This document shows, in pieces, positions 33,087 to 42,640 of a DNA stretch of 64,000 nucleotides (position 1 is its first letter; each line of letters begins with the position of its first letter). Under the pieces are notes generated by a model that made no database searches, had not been told where the DNA came from, and saw only the letters and a list, made by a program, of their open reading frames with translations. The translations under genes and the position numbers were made by a program. Origin of the DNA: UBA1664 sp964531715 (lineage in GTDB: Bacteria; Pseudomonadota; Alphaproteobacteria; Micavibrionales; UBA1664); assembly GCA_964531715.1 (NCBI GenBank), contig CAZHEE010000007.1:1-64000 (forward strand). Direction: 5' to 3'.

Positions 33087-34410
33087 GCGTTATTTGCCGA
33101 CGGGTCTGCTTGGTCGAACAATACTGATTATCCTTATTCCTGTTTTATTATTACAGCTGACGGCCTCAATCGTGTTTTTTGACCGGCATTGGGAGAAAAT
33201 GACAGAGCGGTTGGCAGGCGCGGTTGCAGGTGAAATTGCCGCAACGCTTAATTTGATTGAAAATTCAGATAGCAATATCAAAGCGATACAAAAATTTAGC
33301 CAAAGCTATTTCAATATTGAATTTAAAATCAAAGCCTTAAATGAGCCTGACCAGATCAAGCCTACGCGTCAATCATCCTATATTTATAGATTATTTAATC
33401 GTGTTGAAGATGAGCTTTCACGGCAGTTATATGTGCTGACTGATTACGAGCATGATATTTTTATCTCCGAAAAAGATAAGCAGATTAATGTTTTTATCTA
33501 TCAAAATGATAGGCTGATCGAATTTATTATCCCTGAAAGACGGCTTTTCAGCTCATCCAGCTATATTTTTCTCCTTTGGTTGATTGGGTTATCCGTTCTG
33601 TTTTTTACGATTGCCTTATTATTTATGCGTAATCAGATCAGGCCGATTTACAGGCTCGGCATTGCCGCAGAGCGTTTAGGTCGTGGCTTACCGATTGGTC
33701 ATATCAAGCCGAGCGGCGCCCGCGAGGTCAGGCTTGCTACTGCGGCTTTCATTGATATGCAACAACGTATCGAACAATTCATCTCTCAACGGACAACCAT
33801 GCTGGCGGCCGTATCCCATGACTTAAAAACACCGCTTACGCGCATGCGGCTTCAGCTTGAAATGATGGAAGAGAGCCCGGAGAAACAAGACTTTATCAAT
33901 GATATCCATGATATGGAGCTGATGATTGAGAGCTATCTGGCTTTTGCCAAGGATGACACGGTTGAAACATCTCAAAAAATTGTAATCGAGACCCTAGCCC
34001 AGAAATTAGTCAGTAACGCAGAGCGTTTAGGGTTAAAAACAACCCTCAAAAATAAGTTAAACGAAATTGATTTTATCTGGGGCAAGCCACAGGCACTCAA
34101 CCGTGTATTTGATAATATTATAGGGAACGCCGCACGCTATGGTGATAAAATTTTAATATCTTTTCGCCAAGAAAAAGACATTATAATCATAGAAATTGAG
34201 GATAACGGGGAAGGGGTTGACCCTCGCTTCATTAATGACCTGACAAAACCGTTTTTCCGCGTTGAAACATCACGAAATGCAAAAACAGGTGGGGCTGGTT
34301 TGGGGCTTGCCATTGCGCATGACATCATCACCTCCCATGGTGGGCAAATGAAGTTTGAGCGATCCTCCTATTTAGGCGGGTTGCATGTCACGGTATATTT
34401 ACCACTTTAA
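33079..34410 (+). CDS. EnvZ-like sensor histidine kinase
   Basis: A 443-residue membrane kinase. Two transmembrane helices (about 11-33 and 158-178) enclose a ~125-residue periplasmic domain; then HAMP (about 180-230), the dimerisation/phosphotransfer domain with His about 247 (VSHDLKTPLTRMRLQLEMM), and the ATPase domain with NAARYG, DNGEGVD and GAGLGLAI. Overlaps the OmpR-type regulator gene. The stimulus is not evident; osmolarity- and redox-linked homologues exist in alphaproteobacteria. Confidence 0.92.
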   Translation: MLKRYLPTGLLGRTILIILIPVLLLQLTASIVFFDRHWEKMTERLAGAVAGEIAATLNLIENSDSNIKAIQKFSQSYFNIEFKIKALNEPDQIKPTRQSSYIYRLFNRVEDELSRQLYVLTDYEHDIFISEKDKQINVFIYQNDRLIEFIIPERRLFSSSSYIFLLWLIGLSVLFFTIALLFMRNQIRPIYRLGIAAERLGRGLPIGHIKPSGAREVRLATAAFIDMQQRIEQFISQRTTMLAAVSHDLKTPLTRMRLQLEMMEESPEKQDFINDIHDMELMIESYLAFAKDDTVETSQKIVIETLAQKLVSNAERLGLKTTLKNKLNEIDFIWGKPQALNRVFDNIIGNAARYGDKILISFRQEKDIIIIEIEDNGEGVDPRFINDLTKPFFRVETSRNAKTGGAGLGLAIAHDIITSHGGQMKFERSSYLGGLHVTVYLPL

Positions 34411-34509
34411 ATTATCATACATTTTGTATTTCTCGACTATCTTAGCTTTTTTTTAACATGTTTTGTGCATCATGTGGGGTGAGGGGAAAATTTATGAGGG
34501 TAAATTTAT

Positions 34510-37014
34510 ATGTATAATGGCGGTATAATATCGTCTGCGTCCACAGATTCTCTGCTGGCCGATGTTAAGAAAAAGCCAGGTGAGTGGCAGCTCGCCCTCG
34601 TTTTTTTCAATGGTATTATATTGACTATCGTTATTTTTATAACGCTTCTGGTTTATATTGATAAAGCGCGTAATTCATATTTACAAAAAACCACTAATTA
34701 CTTCATCTCCGATATAACCGAAAAACTTGAAAATGTTGTTCGCAATTTTGAGCTAATATCAAATGCGAACGATCCTTTATCAATGTTTGATAACGAAAAT
34801 TATAATAAATATATCCAGGCAGGCGCTCATTTAATTCAAGATGGCTTATCTGAAACATGGCGCACAAATTATTTGTATGAACAAGATTTGATTAATACAT
34901 CGATAGTAGCTCAACTTGTAACCATGGTTGATGAAGGTGAATCAAACCATAAGCATTTTTTTATGAGTGACGGTGAGGTTCTCTATCTTGCAATCATTAA
35001 TAAAGAGGGTAGTGATGTTTATATTGGTCTGATTAACGATAGTATTTTCAGTAATCTTCTAGAAGAGCAACGCTATGATGCGATTGAAAGATTTCAGCTT
35101 GTCGACCCGATTAATCAAAATATGATAATTAATCATGATAAAGCAAGTTTAAATGAGAATAATTCCGGCTCAGATATTTTTTTAAACATCCTTAGCATAA
35201 AAGTATTTGATAAATCTTTTAATGCGACTTTAGGCATAAGTGAAAAAAACTTTATGTTTTTAGGGGACAAACTTCCTTTTATTATTCTGTTATTGGGTGC
35301 ATCCATCACTGTAATCGGGACTTTGTTTATTCGAAATAATCAAAATCAATCAAGTAAAATTCAACAAATGAATATTGCACTTGAAGATAAGAACAAAGCT
35401 TTGGAGCAAAAGATAAAAGATGTTGAAACAGTGTCATCTGCACTCAAACAAAGTGAACAGGAATATAAAGCCGTTGTTAATACTGTCGAAGATGTTTTGT
35501 TTGAGTTGGATGAAACAGGCCGCATAATATTTTTAAATCGTGCATGGGAAAAATTGACAGGTACTGCTGCTGAGGATGCTTATGATATCGAGCTTTTTAA
35601 ATATATACATCCAAACGAAAGTGAAAAAGCACGTTTGAAATTTTTTGAGTTTTTAAAAACAGATAAGCCGACACGTTTTTCATCAAGTATCGCTCTCAAA
35701 TCTAATGGTTACCGGACTGTTGATATTATCTTGTCAACATCAAGAAAAACCAGCGACAAAAGTGCTGTTGAGTATGTTATCGGCACAATTATAGATATGG
35801 AAGATAAGCAGCGTGCTGAAAAAGCATTAAATGAAGCTGAGAAGCGTTATAGAAAAATCGTGGATAATGCCGTTGGTGGGCTCTATCAAATTGATCTTGA
35901 TGGTCATGTTGTAAGTGCAAACCCTGCTTTTTTAAACGTTTTAGGTTATGAAGATGAATATGATATGGAAGTTAATAACTTTTCATATTGGTCTATTTAC
36001 ATGAATAAAAACGATCAGAGAACGTTTCAACATGAAGTATCTAATAACAGCTTTTTAAGAAACAGAGAAATACAGGTTTATAATAAGAATAAAGAAGTAA
36101 TCTGGATTAATGAAAATGCCCAAGCTATCAGAGACAGGGATGGTCAGGTGCTTTATTATGAAGGAAGTATTGAAGATATTACGCAACGTAAAAATGCTGA
36201 AATGGAGCTGATTGAGGCGAAACTTAATTCTGATATGGCTTCGCGGGCAAAATCCGAATTTTTGGCGAATATGAGTCACGAGCTCAGGACACCGCTCAAT
36301 GCTATTATCGGTTTTTCCGAAATTATTAAAGGTGAGGCTTTAGGGCCTATCGAACAAAAGGCATATGTCGAATATGCGTCCGATATTTATAGCAGTGGAT
36401 CTCATCTGCTCACCGTGATTAATGAAATTTTAGGAATATCCAAAATTGAAGGCGGGCAACGGAATTTAAATGAATCGGTCGTCAATTTAGGGGCGGTAAC
36501 GCAGACTTGTATCGATCTCATGGCCTCTAAAATTGAGAAAAATAATATTCAAATCAATCAAATGACGATTAGTGGTGCCCCTGAAATAATTGCCGAAGAA
36601 CTTGCCTTCAAGCAAATAATTATGAATATCTTATCAAATGCAATTAAATTTACACCTGCAGGGGGGTCGATTACGATAACAACTGATTACGATGGTCATG
36701 ATTTACGATATTCTGTGACGGACACAGGTATAGGGATTAAGGAAAGTGATATTCCAAAGGCATTATCCCCCTTCGGTCAGATTAATAATGAATTATCAAG
36801 AAGCAATGCCGGAACAGGGCTGGGTTTAACGCTTGTATCATCTTTAATCAAATTACATGGCGGTCATCTCGAACTGGTATCTGAGAAGAATATCGGCACA
36901 ACTGTTACAATCATTATTCCTTCAAAGCGTGTTGCAGTCAGTAAAAATCAGACTATCGATGATGGCTCAAACCGTCAAAATGTTGCAAATTTATCGGACT
37001 ACAAAAGTCGTTAA
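34510..37014 (+). CDS. PAS-domain membrane sensor histidine kinase
   Basis: An 834-residue kinase. Helix 28-50 and helix 254-275 bound a ~200-residue extracytoplasmic sensor domain of no recognised family. A coiled coil (about 290-315) leads to PAS 1 (317-430) and PAS 2 (444-560), then HisKA (His about 590 in NMSHELRTPLN) and HATPase (NAIKFTPAGG, GTGLGLTLVSSL). No receiver domain and no adjacent regulator, so the cognate regulator is elsewhere; single-domain regulators such as DivK are partners of related PAS kinases (PleC/DivJ group). It overlaps the convergent recX end by four bases. Confidence 0.9.
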   Translation: MYNGGIISSASTDSLLADVKKKPGEWQLALVFFNGIILTIVIFITLLVYIDKARNSYLQKTTNYFISDITEKLENVVRNFELISNANDPLSMFDNENYNKYIQAGAHLIQDGLSETWRTNYLYEQDLINTSIVAQLVTMVDEGESNHKHFFMSDGEVLYLAIINKEGSDVYIGLINDSIFSNLLEEQRYDAIERFQLVDPINQNMIINHDKASLNENNSGSDIFLNILSIKVFDKSFNATLGISEKNFMFLGDKLPFIILLLGASITVIGTLFIRNNQNQSSKIQQMNIALEDKNKALEQKIKDVETVSSALKQSEQEYKAVVNTVEDVLFELDETGRIIFLNRAWEKLTGTAAEDAYDIELFKYIHPNESEKARLKFFEFLKTDKPTRFSSSIALKSNGYRTVDIILSTSRKTSDKSAVEYVIGTIIDMEDKQRAEKALNEAEKRYRKIVDNAVGGLYQIDLDGHVVSANPAFLNVLGYEDEYDMEVNNFSYWSIYMNKNDQRTFQHEVSNNSFLRNREIQVYNKNKEVIWINENAQAIRDRDGQVLYYEGSIEDITQRKNAEMELIEAKLNSDMASRAKSEFLANMSHELRTPLNAIIGFSEIIKGEALGPIEQKAYVEYASDIYSSGSHLLTVINEILGISKIEGGQRNLNESVVNLGAVTQTCIDLMASKIEKNNIQINQMTISGAPEIIAEELAFKQIIMNILSNAIKFTPAGGSITITTDYDGHDLRYSVTDTGIGIKESDIPKALSPFGQINNELSRSNAGTGLGLTLVSSLIKLHGGHLELVSEKNIGTTVTIIIPSKRVAVSKNQTIDDGSNRQNVANLSDYKSR

Positions 37015-37556
37015 TTATCAAAAACGCTCATTGCCATGTCATAGGAAAATCCGTTACGCGCCATTTTGCCTAAATCTTTTTGCTTCTCCTGATAATCCGC
37101 ATAAGGTGTTATGCGGTACACCCCGATTTTTTTCTTTTGAGCAAAGCGATGTGCGGCCTCCTTTTCATCAAATCCGTCTTCAAATAAATTTGCAATCATG
37201 TCGGAAGGCAGTAGCTTCTGCCGCAAGCGCGCAATAATTTTTGCTTTTGAAAAACCTCTGTTTTTCAGCGATTGGAATAAAGCTTGCGCGTAAAGCTCAT
37301 CATTTAAAAATCCGAGCTCTTGAAAATACGGGGTTAGTGTGTCTTTCACATGTGTGATCCAATGCTCGCGGTCTTGTTCGGGATGGTCGCGGCAGGATCG
37401 ATCAATTTTAAGTGTCATAACTTGCAAAAAATGCGCAGAGGATGCGGGATAACGCGCCAGATAATATTCGCCGGCATTGCGTAAATATCGCTCTGATAGC
37501 TTTTTCGCGACATTCTTTTTCTCTTTCGCATCCTTTACTTGCATGGTTAAAAGCAT
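37011..37556 (-). CDS. recX: Regulatory protein RecX
   Basis: RecX limits RecA filament growth. The 181-residue protein consists of three-helix repeats; recognisable parts are AKKLSERYLRNAGEYYLARYP, LNDELYAQALFQSLKNRGFSKAKI and the C-terminal KMARNGFSYDMAMSVF. recA is not in the window. It is divergent from the dual ABC ATPase gene by 11 bp, so both promoters lie inside the neighbouring coding sequences. Confidence 0.88.
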   Translation of the reverse strand: MLLTMQVKDAKEKKNVAKKLSERYLRNAGEYYLARYPASSAHFLQVMTLKIDRSCRDHPEQDREHWITHVKDTLTPYFQELGFLNDELYAQALFQSLKNRGFSKAKIIARLRQKLLPSDMIANLFEDGFDEKEAAHRFAQKKKIGVYRITPYADYQEKQKDLGKMARNGFSYDMAMSVFDN

Positions 37557-37567
37557 AATATAGAGGC

Positions 37568-39184
37568 ATGAAAGAAAACAGCCCTGTTTTAAGCATAACT
37601 GATTTATCCGTAACCTTTCAAACTGGGAAAAATGAACATTTCGAAGCCGTTAAAGGCATTAATATCGATATTAAAAAGGGCGAGACACTTGCGCTTGTCG
37701 GTGAAAGCGGCTCGGGGAAATCTGTCACGGCCTTATCAATTTTGGGACTGTTACCGTCCAATGTGTGTTATGGCGAAGCAAGCGTGATTACTTATCGCGG
37801 TGGCGAGAATCTTATCACTGCTTCACCCAAGGCTTTGCGCGATGTTCGCGGTAACAAAATCGCCATGATTTTTCAGGAGCCAATGACATCGCTTAATCCG
37901 CTTCACACAATTGGGAAGCAGATATCTGAATCACTGCAAATTCATAAAAAACTCAATAGAAACAGTGAGATAGATCGCGTTCTTGAGCTTCTGGATTTGG
38001 TCGGTTTATCTGCTCTCAAAGATCGTCTCAATGCCTATCCGCATGAATTATCAGGCGGTCAAAGGCAACGCGTGATGATCGCGATGGCGCTGGCTTGCGA
38101 GCCTGATATTCTGATTGCGGATGAACCGACAACCGCGCTGGATGTGACTGTTCAGGCGCAAATCCTGAAGCTTTTAAAAGAGTTGCAGGAACATTTGAAT
38201 ATGGCAATCCTGCTTATCACGCATGATTTGACAATCGTTCGCCAATTTGCAAATAAAATGGCGGTCATGCGCTATGGCGAAATTGTTGAGCAGGGGCGTA
38301 CGGCGGATGTCTTCAATGCCCCGAAGGATGACTATACAAAAATGCTGATTCATGCAGAGCCAAAAGGCATGGTGAAGCCCTTATCAAAAGACGCTGAACA
38401 GCTTTTAACGGCTGAAAATATTCGCCTTCATTTCCCGACGGGAAAAAGCTTTTTCGGGAAAAGCAAAGGCGTTGTCAAGGCGGTTGATGATATCTCGCTT
38501 TCATTAAAAAAAGGCGAGACACTCGGCATTGTCGGGGAGAGCGGCTCAGGGAAATCAACGCTTGGTTTTTCAATCGTGCGTTTGCTGAGCCCCGAAGGGC
38601 GTATTGTTTTTATGGGGCGTGAGATTGCGTCTTTGCCTCAAAAGCAGGTGAAGCCGCTCAGGGCAGAGATGCAAATCGTGTTTCAGGACCCGTTCGGCTC
38701 GCTCTCGCCGCGAATGACTGTCGCCGAAATTATTGCGGAAGGATTGCATATTCATTATAAAGGTTTGAACCGAGAGGAGCGCGATGCGCGCGTGATTGAG
38801 GCGATGAAAACGGTGCGCCTGAACCCTGATACACTTCATCGCTATCCCCACGAATTTTCAGGCGGGCAACGTCAGCGCGTCTCAATCGCGCGTGCGCTTA
38901 TTCTCCGCCCTCAAATGATTGTTATGGATGAACCGACCTCCGCGCTCGATATGTCGGTGCAGGCGGATGTCGTGAATTTACTCCGCGATATTCAGGAACA
39001 AGACGGGCTATCCTATATTTTTATTTCGCATGATTTGCGTGTGGTGAAGGCTCTGTCTCATCGCGTTTTGGTCATGAAAGACGGACAAATTGTTGAGCAG
39101 GGTACCGTTCAGAATATTTTTGAGCATCCCCAAACGTATTATACAAAAACACTTATGAAAGCCGCATTTGAGATAGAGATTTAG
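37568..39184 (+). CDS. Fused dual-domain ABC transporter ATPase (oligopeptide/microcin-C type, YejF-like)
   Basis: A 538-residue protein with two complete ATPase modules. Module 1 has Walker A GESGSGKSV (about 45-53), LSGGQRQR and Walker B LIADEPTTALD; module 2 has GESGSGKST (about 322-330), FSGGQRQR and IVMDEPTSALD. This is the arrangement of YejF/GsiA, which drive peptide uptake through separate permeases. No permease or binding-protein gene is adjacent; yejABE-like partners must be elsewhere. Confidence 0.9.
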   Translation: MKENSPVLSITDLSVTFQTGKNEHFEAVKGINIDIKKGETLALVGESGSGKSVTALSILGLLPSNVCYGEASVITYRGGENLITASPKALRDVRGNKIAMIFQEPMTSLNPLHTIGKQISESLQIHKKLNRNSEIDRVLELLDLVGLSALKDRLNAYPHELSGGQRQRVMIAMALACEPDILIADEPTTALDVTVQAQILKLLKELQEHLNMAILLITHDLTIVRQFANKMAVMRYGEIVEQGRTADVFNAPKDDYTKMLIHAEPKGMVKPLSKDAEQLLTAENIRLHFPTGKSFFGKSKGVVKAVDDISLSLKKGETLGIVGESGSGKSTLGFSIVRLLSPEGRIVFMGREIASLPQKQVKPLRAEMQIVFQDPFGSLSPRMTVAEIIAEGLHIHYKGLNREERDARVIEAMKTVRLNPDTLHRYPHEFSGGQRQRVSIARALILRPQMIVMDEPTSALDMSVQADVVNLLRDIQEQDGLSYIFISHDLRVVKALSHRVLVMKDGQIVEQGTVQNIFEHPQTYYTKTLMKAAFEIEI

Positions 39185-39246
39185 ATTTATTTCAAGTCAA
39201 AACGTGCAATCACAAAAAACTCATTTCTCAAAAAAAAATAATATCG

Positions 39247-39351
39247 CGTCATTGTCTGAATCTCGATAGAGATTCTAAGGCAATCTATTTTATAAAGTTT
39301 AACATTTTTAGATTCCCTTAGAATTTGATAAATCAAATTCAGGGAATGACG
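39247..39351. repeat. Palindromic element, family B, copy 2
   Basis: CGTCATTGTCTGAATC to GGGAATGACG. It matches 17172-17277 almost base for base, including the inner AGATTCTAAGGCAATC and GATTCCCTTAGAATTTG arms; differences are concentrated in the loop. It lies in the 246-bp convergent space between the ABC ATPase and pyrD. Confidence 0.85.
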
Positions 39352-39380
39352 AAATTTTTTTAATTATTATAGTTATTGCA

Positions 39381-39421
39381 TCTTCGTGTTTACTTCTTAA
39401 ACTTCGTGATCTTCATGTTAA
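39381..39421. repeat. Dispersed repeat, family D, copy 1
   Basis: CTTCGTGTTTACTTCTTAAA and CTTCGTGATCTTCATGTTAAA form a short unit repeated in similar form at 43353-43395. No gene is visible between 39185 and 39430; the space holds this repeat and family B copy 2. Confidence 0.6.
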
Positions 39422-39430
39422 AAATAAATT

Positions 39431-40489
39431 CTAATTTGCATTGACACCGATAGCATCATGAATCGTTTTAAACCCATCTGCGGCAAGGAGATTCGGTAAG
39501 CGTTTGGTTATATTTTTCACCAATTTAGGCCCGTGATAGATCATTGCGGTATAAAGCTGAACCAAAGACGCGCCGGCCTTGATTTTGGCATAAGCACTCT
39601 CTGCACTATCAACCCCACCGACACCGATAATCGGCAGCTTGCCACCTGTTTCCCGATAAAACAGGCTGATGAGTGCATTACTTTTATCCTGCAAGCATGG
39701 TCCGCTAAGCCCGCCTGCCTCATTTTTTAGATTGTCAGGCAGGAAGTCCGGGCGTTCCATAGTTGTGTTGGTGAGGATAACGCCATCGACTTTCGCCTCC
39801 ATTAAGCACGCCACAATGGCTTTGGCTTTTGTCTCATCCAAATCGGGGGCAAGCTTGACGAGCAAAGGTGTTTTACATCTTGCATTTCTCACAATCACAA
39901 GTTGCCGCAGAAAGGGGAGCAGCTCACTCGGATCTTGGAGGTCTCGTAGCCCAGGCGTATTTGGTGATGAAATATTAATCGTCAAATAATCGGATTTCTT
40001 GCCGAAATGATGGACGAGCGCGACATAATCTTCAAGCGCATCATCCTGATCCTTATTCTTACCGACATTTATACCGACAATGCCGTTCTTATTCTTACCT
40101 TTCATACGAAACGCATCATAATGCGCGTCAAAGGCCTTAAGCCCCTTGTTATTAAAGCCCATACGGTTAATAACATGGCGCGATTCCTTGTCACGAAACA
40201 GGCGCGGTTTCGGGTTGCCATCCTGAGGCTTTGGCGTAACTGTCCCGACCTCGACAAAGCCAAAACCATAGCCGAGAAGCGCGTCAATCGCCTCAGCATT
40301 TTTATCGAACCCTGCCGCAAGCCCTATCGGATTGGGAAACATCGTTCCGAATAACGAGACTGATAAAGAGACAGCAGGCGTTTTTGCCTTTCGTGTCATC
40401 AGACCCGATTTAAGCCCTGCAATCGTTAAATCATGCGCTGTTTCAGGCGGCAGTTGATGGAGGAGGGGGAGGGCCAAACGCTCAAGCAT
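39431..40489 (-). CDS. pyrD: Dihydroorotate dehydrogenase (quinone), class 2
   Basis: PyrD oxidises dihydroorotate to orotate at the inner membrane, passing electrons to quinone. The 352-residue product has the membrane-associated N-terminus of class 2 (LERLALPLLHQLPPETAHDL), the catalytic serine region NISSPNTPGLR, KLAPDL and IGVGGV near the C-terminus for FMN phosphate binding. It overlaps pgsA by eight bases. Confidence 0.95.
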   Translation of the reverse strand: MLERLALPLLHQLPPETAHDLTIAGLKSGLMTRKAKTPAVSLSVSLFGTMFPNPIGLAAGFDKNAEAIDALLGYGFGFVEVGTVTPKPQDGNPKPRLFRDKESRHVINRMGFNNKGLKAFDAHYDAFRMKGKNKNGIVGINVGKNKDQDDALEDYVALVHHFGKKSDYLTINISSPNTPGLRDLQDPSELLPFLRQLVIVRNARCKTPLLVKLAPDLDETKAKAIVACLMEAKVDGVILTNTTMERPDFLPDNLKNEAGGLSGPCLQDKSNALISLFYRETGGKLPIIGVGGVDSAESAYAKIKAGASLVQLYTAMIYHGPKLVKNITKRLPNLLAADGFKTIHDAIGVNAN

Positions 40490-41117
40490 TATTTTTATCT
40501 TCCTCTAACATGGTCTTGCGATCCAGATCCATAATGGCTTTCATGCCTTGGCGCATATAATCTGAACCTGTGATGAAGGTTAAAATGGCAGAGATAGTCA
40601 GCAACACTTGCCCGATGAGTAAAGTTTCAGGCAAGACGACATCACCGTAATCACCCATTAAAAGAAAGCCGAGCGCGATCATTTGTGACGCGGTTTTATA
40701 CTTTGCCAGTTTTGAGACATGAATAACAATATTTTGAGGGCCTAAAAACTCTCTTAATCCTGCAATCATGACCTCGCGAAACATAATGACACAAGCGGGA
40801 ATGAGCCATAATCCTGTCAGACGGTCAAGCCCTGCGAATAACAGAAGGAGGATTGTTATCAATAACTTATCCGCAATCGGGTCAAGAAACTTCCCGAAGG
40901 CCGATGTTGTATTCATCTTGCGTGCGAAATACCCGTCCAGCCAGTCACTGACACAAGCCAGAGTATAAAGAGTCAGTGCCGCCCAGGCCGCCCACGCAAA
41001 AGGGATAAACAGTAATGCCGCGATAAACGGGATGAGCGCAACACGCAACAAGGTCAATATATTCGGTAAGTTTAAAAGCATATATAGTGCATACACCAAA
41101 GAAAGAATTTTGACCAT
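40482..41117 (-). CDS. pgsA: CDP-diacylglycerol--glycerol-3-phosphate 3-phosphatidyltransferase
   Basis: PgsA makes phosphatidylglycerol phosphate in the inner membrane. The 211-residue product has the CDP-alcohol phosphotransferase motif DG-x2-AR-x8-G-x3-D-x3-D in DWLDGYFARKMN and FGKFLDPIADK, plus several membrane helices. The family usually begins MxLPNxLTLxRV, so the ATG at 41081 (MLLNLPNILTLLRV) is a likely alternative start. It precedes pyrD with an eight-base overlap. Confidence 0.93.
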   Translation of the reverse strand: MVKILSLVYALYMLLNLPNILTLLRVALIPFIAALLFIPFAWAAWAALTLYTLACVSDWLDGYFARKMNTTSAFGKFLDPIADKLLITILLLLFAGLDRLTGLWLIPACVIMFREVMIAGLREFLGPQNIVIHVSKLAKYKTASQMIALGFLLMGDYGDVVLPETLLIGQVLLTISAILTFITGSDYMRQGMKAIMDLDRKTMLEEDKNNA

Positions 41118-41184
41118 ACTCTATTGATTTTTATAACGATATCTGCCTACATACCTCATAAATTTAATTCTAGAGGAAAAATTC

Positions 41185-42126
41185 ATGTTAACGGAAACAA
41201 CGAATAGTCAGCCAGAGCAAGTCCAGGCAACGGGCGAGGCCGCCGCACCGGGGTTGGGCTTAATTGATATTGATAAAATTGATATGGATGCCGTCCTCGG
41301 CTTCTTGACCGTCTATGGCGTGAAATTTATTGTTGCCATTGCAATTTTCTATATCGGGAAGTGGATTATCGGCCGCCTTGTGAAGCTGGTGAAAAAAGGC
41401 ATGCTGCGCAGTAATGTTGATGAAACCCTTGTCGGTTTTATGGGTAATATTTTAACTGGTATCGGTCTCGCTTTCGTTGTGATTGCCGCGCTGGCTCAAC
41501 TTGGAATTAACACAACCTCCCTTGCCGCCGTAATTGCCGCCGCAGGTTTGGCAATCGGTTTGGCCTTGCAGGGTTCGCTCTCAAACTTTGCGGCGGGTTT
41601 CCTTATTATCCTGTTCAAATTCTTTAAAGTCGGTGATTATATTGAGGCGGGCGGAACGGCAGGCACAGTAGAGGAAATCAATATCTTCACAACCAAGCTG
41701 AAAACCCCTGATAATTGTGAAGTGATTGTTCCAAACGGCAGCATCACTTCCGATAATATTAAGAACTACTCAGCGCATGATACACGTCGGTTGGATTTGG
41801 TTATTGGCGTGGCTTATGATGCCGACCTGCCGAAAACGAAAGAGCTGTTAACCGGTATTTTAACGCGTGAGAGCCGTGTTTTAAAAGACCCTGCACCCAC
41901 TGTTGAAGTGTTGGAGCTTGCCGATAATTCGGTTAACTTCGCGGTGCGTCCTTGGGTTGCGACCTCTGATTTCTGGCCAACACGCTTTGACCTGATGCGC
42001 GAGATTAAGATGGAGCTGGATAAGGCCGGAATCGGCATTCCGTTCCCTCAACGTGATGTTCATCTTTTTATCGAGGAAGGGCAAAAACTGCCTATTGAAA
42101 AAAAGACAACTAAAAAGGCCGCATAG
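41185..42126 (+). CDS. Small-conductance mechanosensitive channel, MscS family
   Basis: A 313-residue channel of the inner membrane that opens on hypo-osmotic shock. Three N-terminal membrane segments include the pore helix (AAGLAIGLALQGSLSNFAAG), followed by the beta domain with FKVGDYIEAGGTAGTVEEI and VIVPNG. An extended Gln/Ala-rich N-terminus (about 30 residues) and a basic tail (EKKTTKKAA) are extra to the core. GAGGAAAAATTC precedes the ATG. The terminator hairpin overlaps its stop codon. Confidence 0.93.
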   Translation: MLTETTNSQPEQVQATGEAAAPGLGLIDIDKIDMDAVLGFLTVYGVKFIVAIAIFYIGKWIIGRLVKLVKKGMLRSNVDETLVGFMGNILTGIGLAFVVIAALAQLGINTTSLAAVIAAAGLAIGLALQGSLSNFAAGFLIILFKFFKVGDYIEAGGTAGTVEEINIFTTKLKTPDNCEVIVPNGSITSDNIKNYSAHDTRRLDLVIGVAYDADLPKTKELLTGILTRESRVLKDPAPTVEVLELADNSVNFAVRPWVATSDFWPTRFDLMREIKMELDKAGIGIPFPQRDVHLFIEEGQKLPIEKKTTKKAA

Positions 42127-42135
42127 CGGTCTTTA
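42117..42135 (+). terminator. Terminator hairpin overlapping the mscS-type stop codon
   Basis: GGCCGC-ATA-GCGGTC with one G-T pair, then TTTATT. The TAG stop codon is part of the loop/right arm, so the 3' end of the gene doubles as a terminator. Confidence 0.5.
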
Positions 42136-42195
42136 TTCTGCCGCATTATCTTTTTATTCTGTAATCCTCAACAACAAATAAAAAGGATTTAAAAT

Positions 42196-42474
42196 ATGAA
42201 ATATTTATTATTAACGGCGGCTCTTATCGGTTCATTCGCAACTGTCTCATTGGATGCAAAGGCCGATAATCATGGCTATAAAGGAGAAATGATGGAAAAA
42301 GTCGATACGAATGGCGACGGCATGGTCTCCAGAGATGAATTCATGGCGAAGCATGAGGCAAAGTTTAATGAAATGGATGCCGATAATGACGGTAATCTGA
42401 CAAAGGACGAGATGAAAGCCGCCAAAGACACTATGAAGAAACGCTGGAAAGAACAAAAAGAAAAGGCTGAGTAA
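42196..42474 (+). CDS. Exported EF-hand calcium-binding protein
   Basis: A 92-residue protein with a signal peptide (MKYLLLTAALIGSFATVSLDAKA) and two EF-hand loops, DTNGDGMVSRDE (about 36-47) and DADNDGNLTKDE (about 58-69), both with correct Asp/Glu ligands. Small periplasmic calvin-like proteins with this layout are common in alphaproteobacteria. AAAAGGAT precedes the ATG. A stem-loop follows. Confidence 0.88.
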   Translation: MKYLLLTAALIGSFATVSLDAKADNHGYKGEMMEKVDTNGDGMVSRDEFMAKHEAKFNEMDADNDGNLTKDEMKAAKDTMKKRWKEQKEKAE

Positions 42475-42480
42475 GTATTC

Positions 42481-42509
42481 AAGTTCAGGATTTAAGAAGT
42501 CCTGAACTT
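42481..42509. terminator. Stem-loop after the EF-hand gene
   Basis: Perfect 10-bp stem AAGTTCAGGA/TCCTGAACTT with a nine-base loop, six bases after the stop. A T-run occurs only ~20 bases later (TAGTTTTTTTT, itself within CATAGT/ACTATG), so it is a probable but not classical terminator. The rest of the space to 42640 is AT-rich and holds nothing else that I recognise. Confidence 0.5.
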
Positions 42510-42640
42510 AGGCTATTCGATCTCATAGTTTTTTTTACTATGTTTTTTTCATATTCAAAAAACTATAATTTATACATATAAAAGCGAATGAATTTTTTCA
42601 ATTTAGCTTTCTTCGGCCTAATGCTTTTAATAAATTAGGG

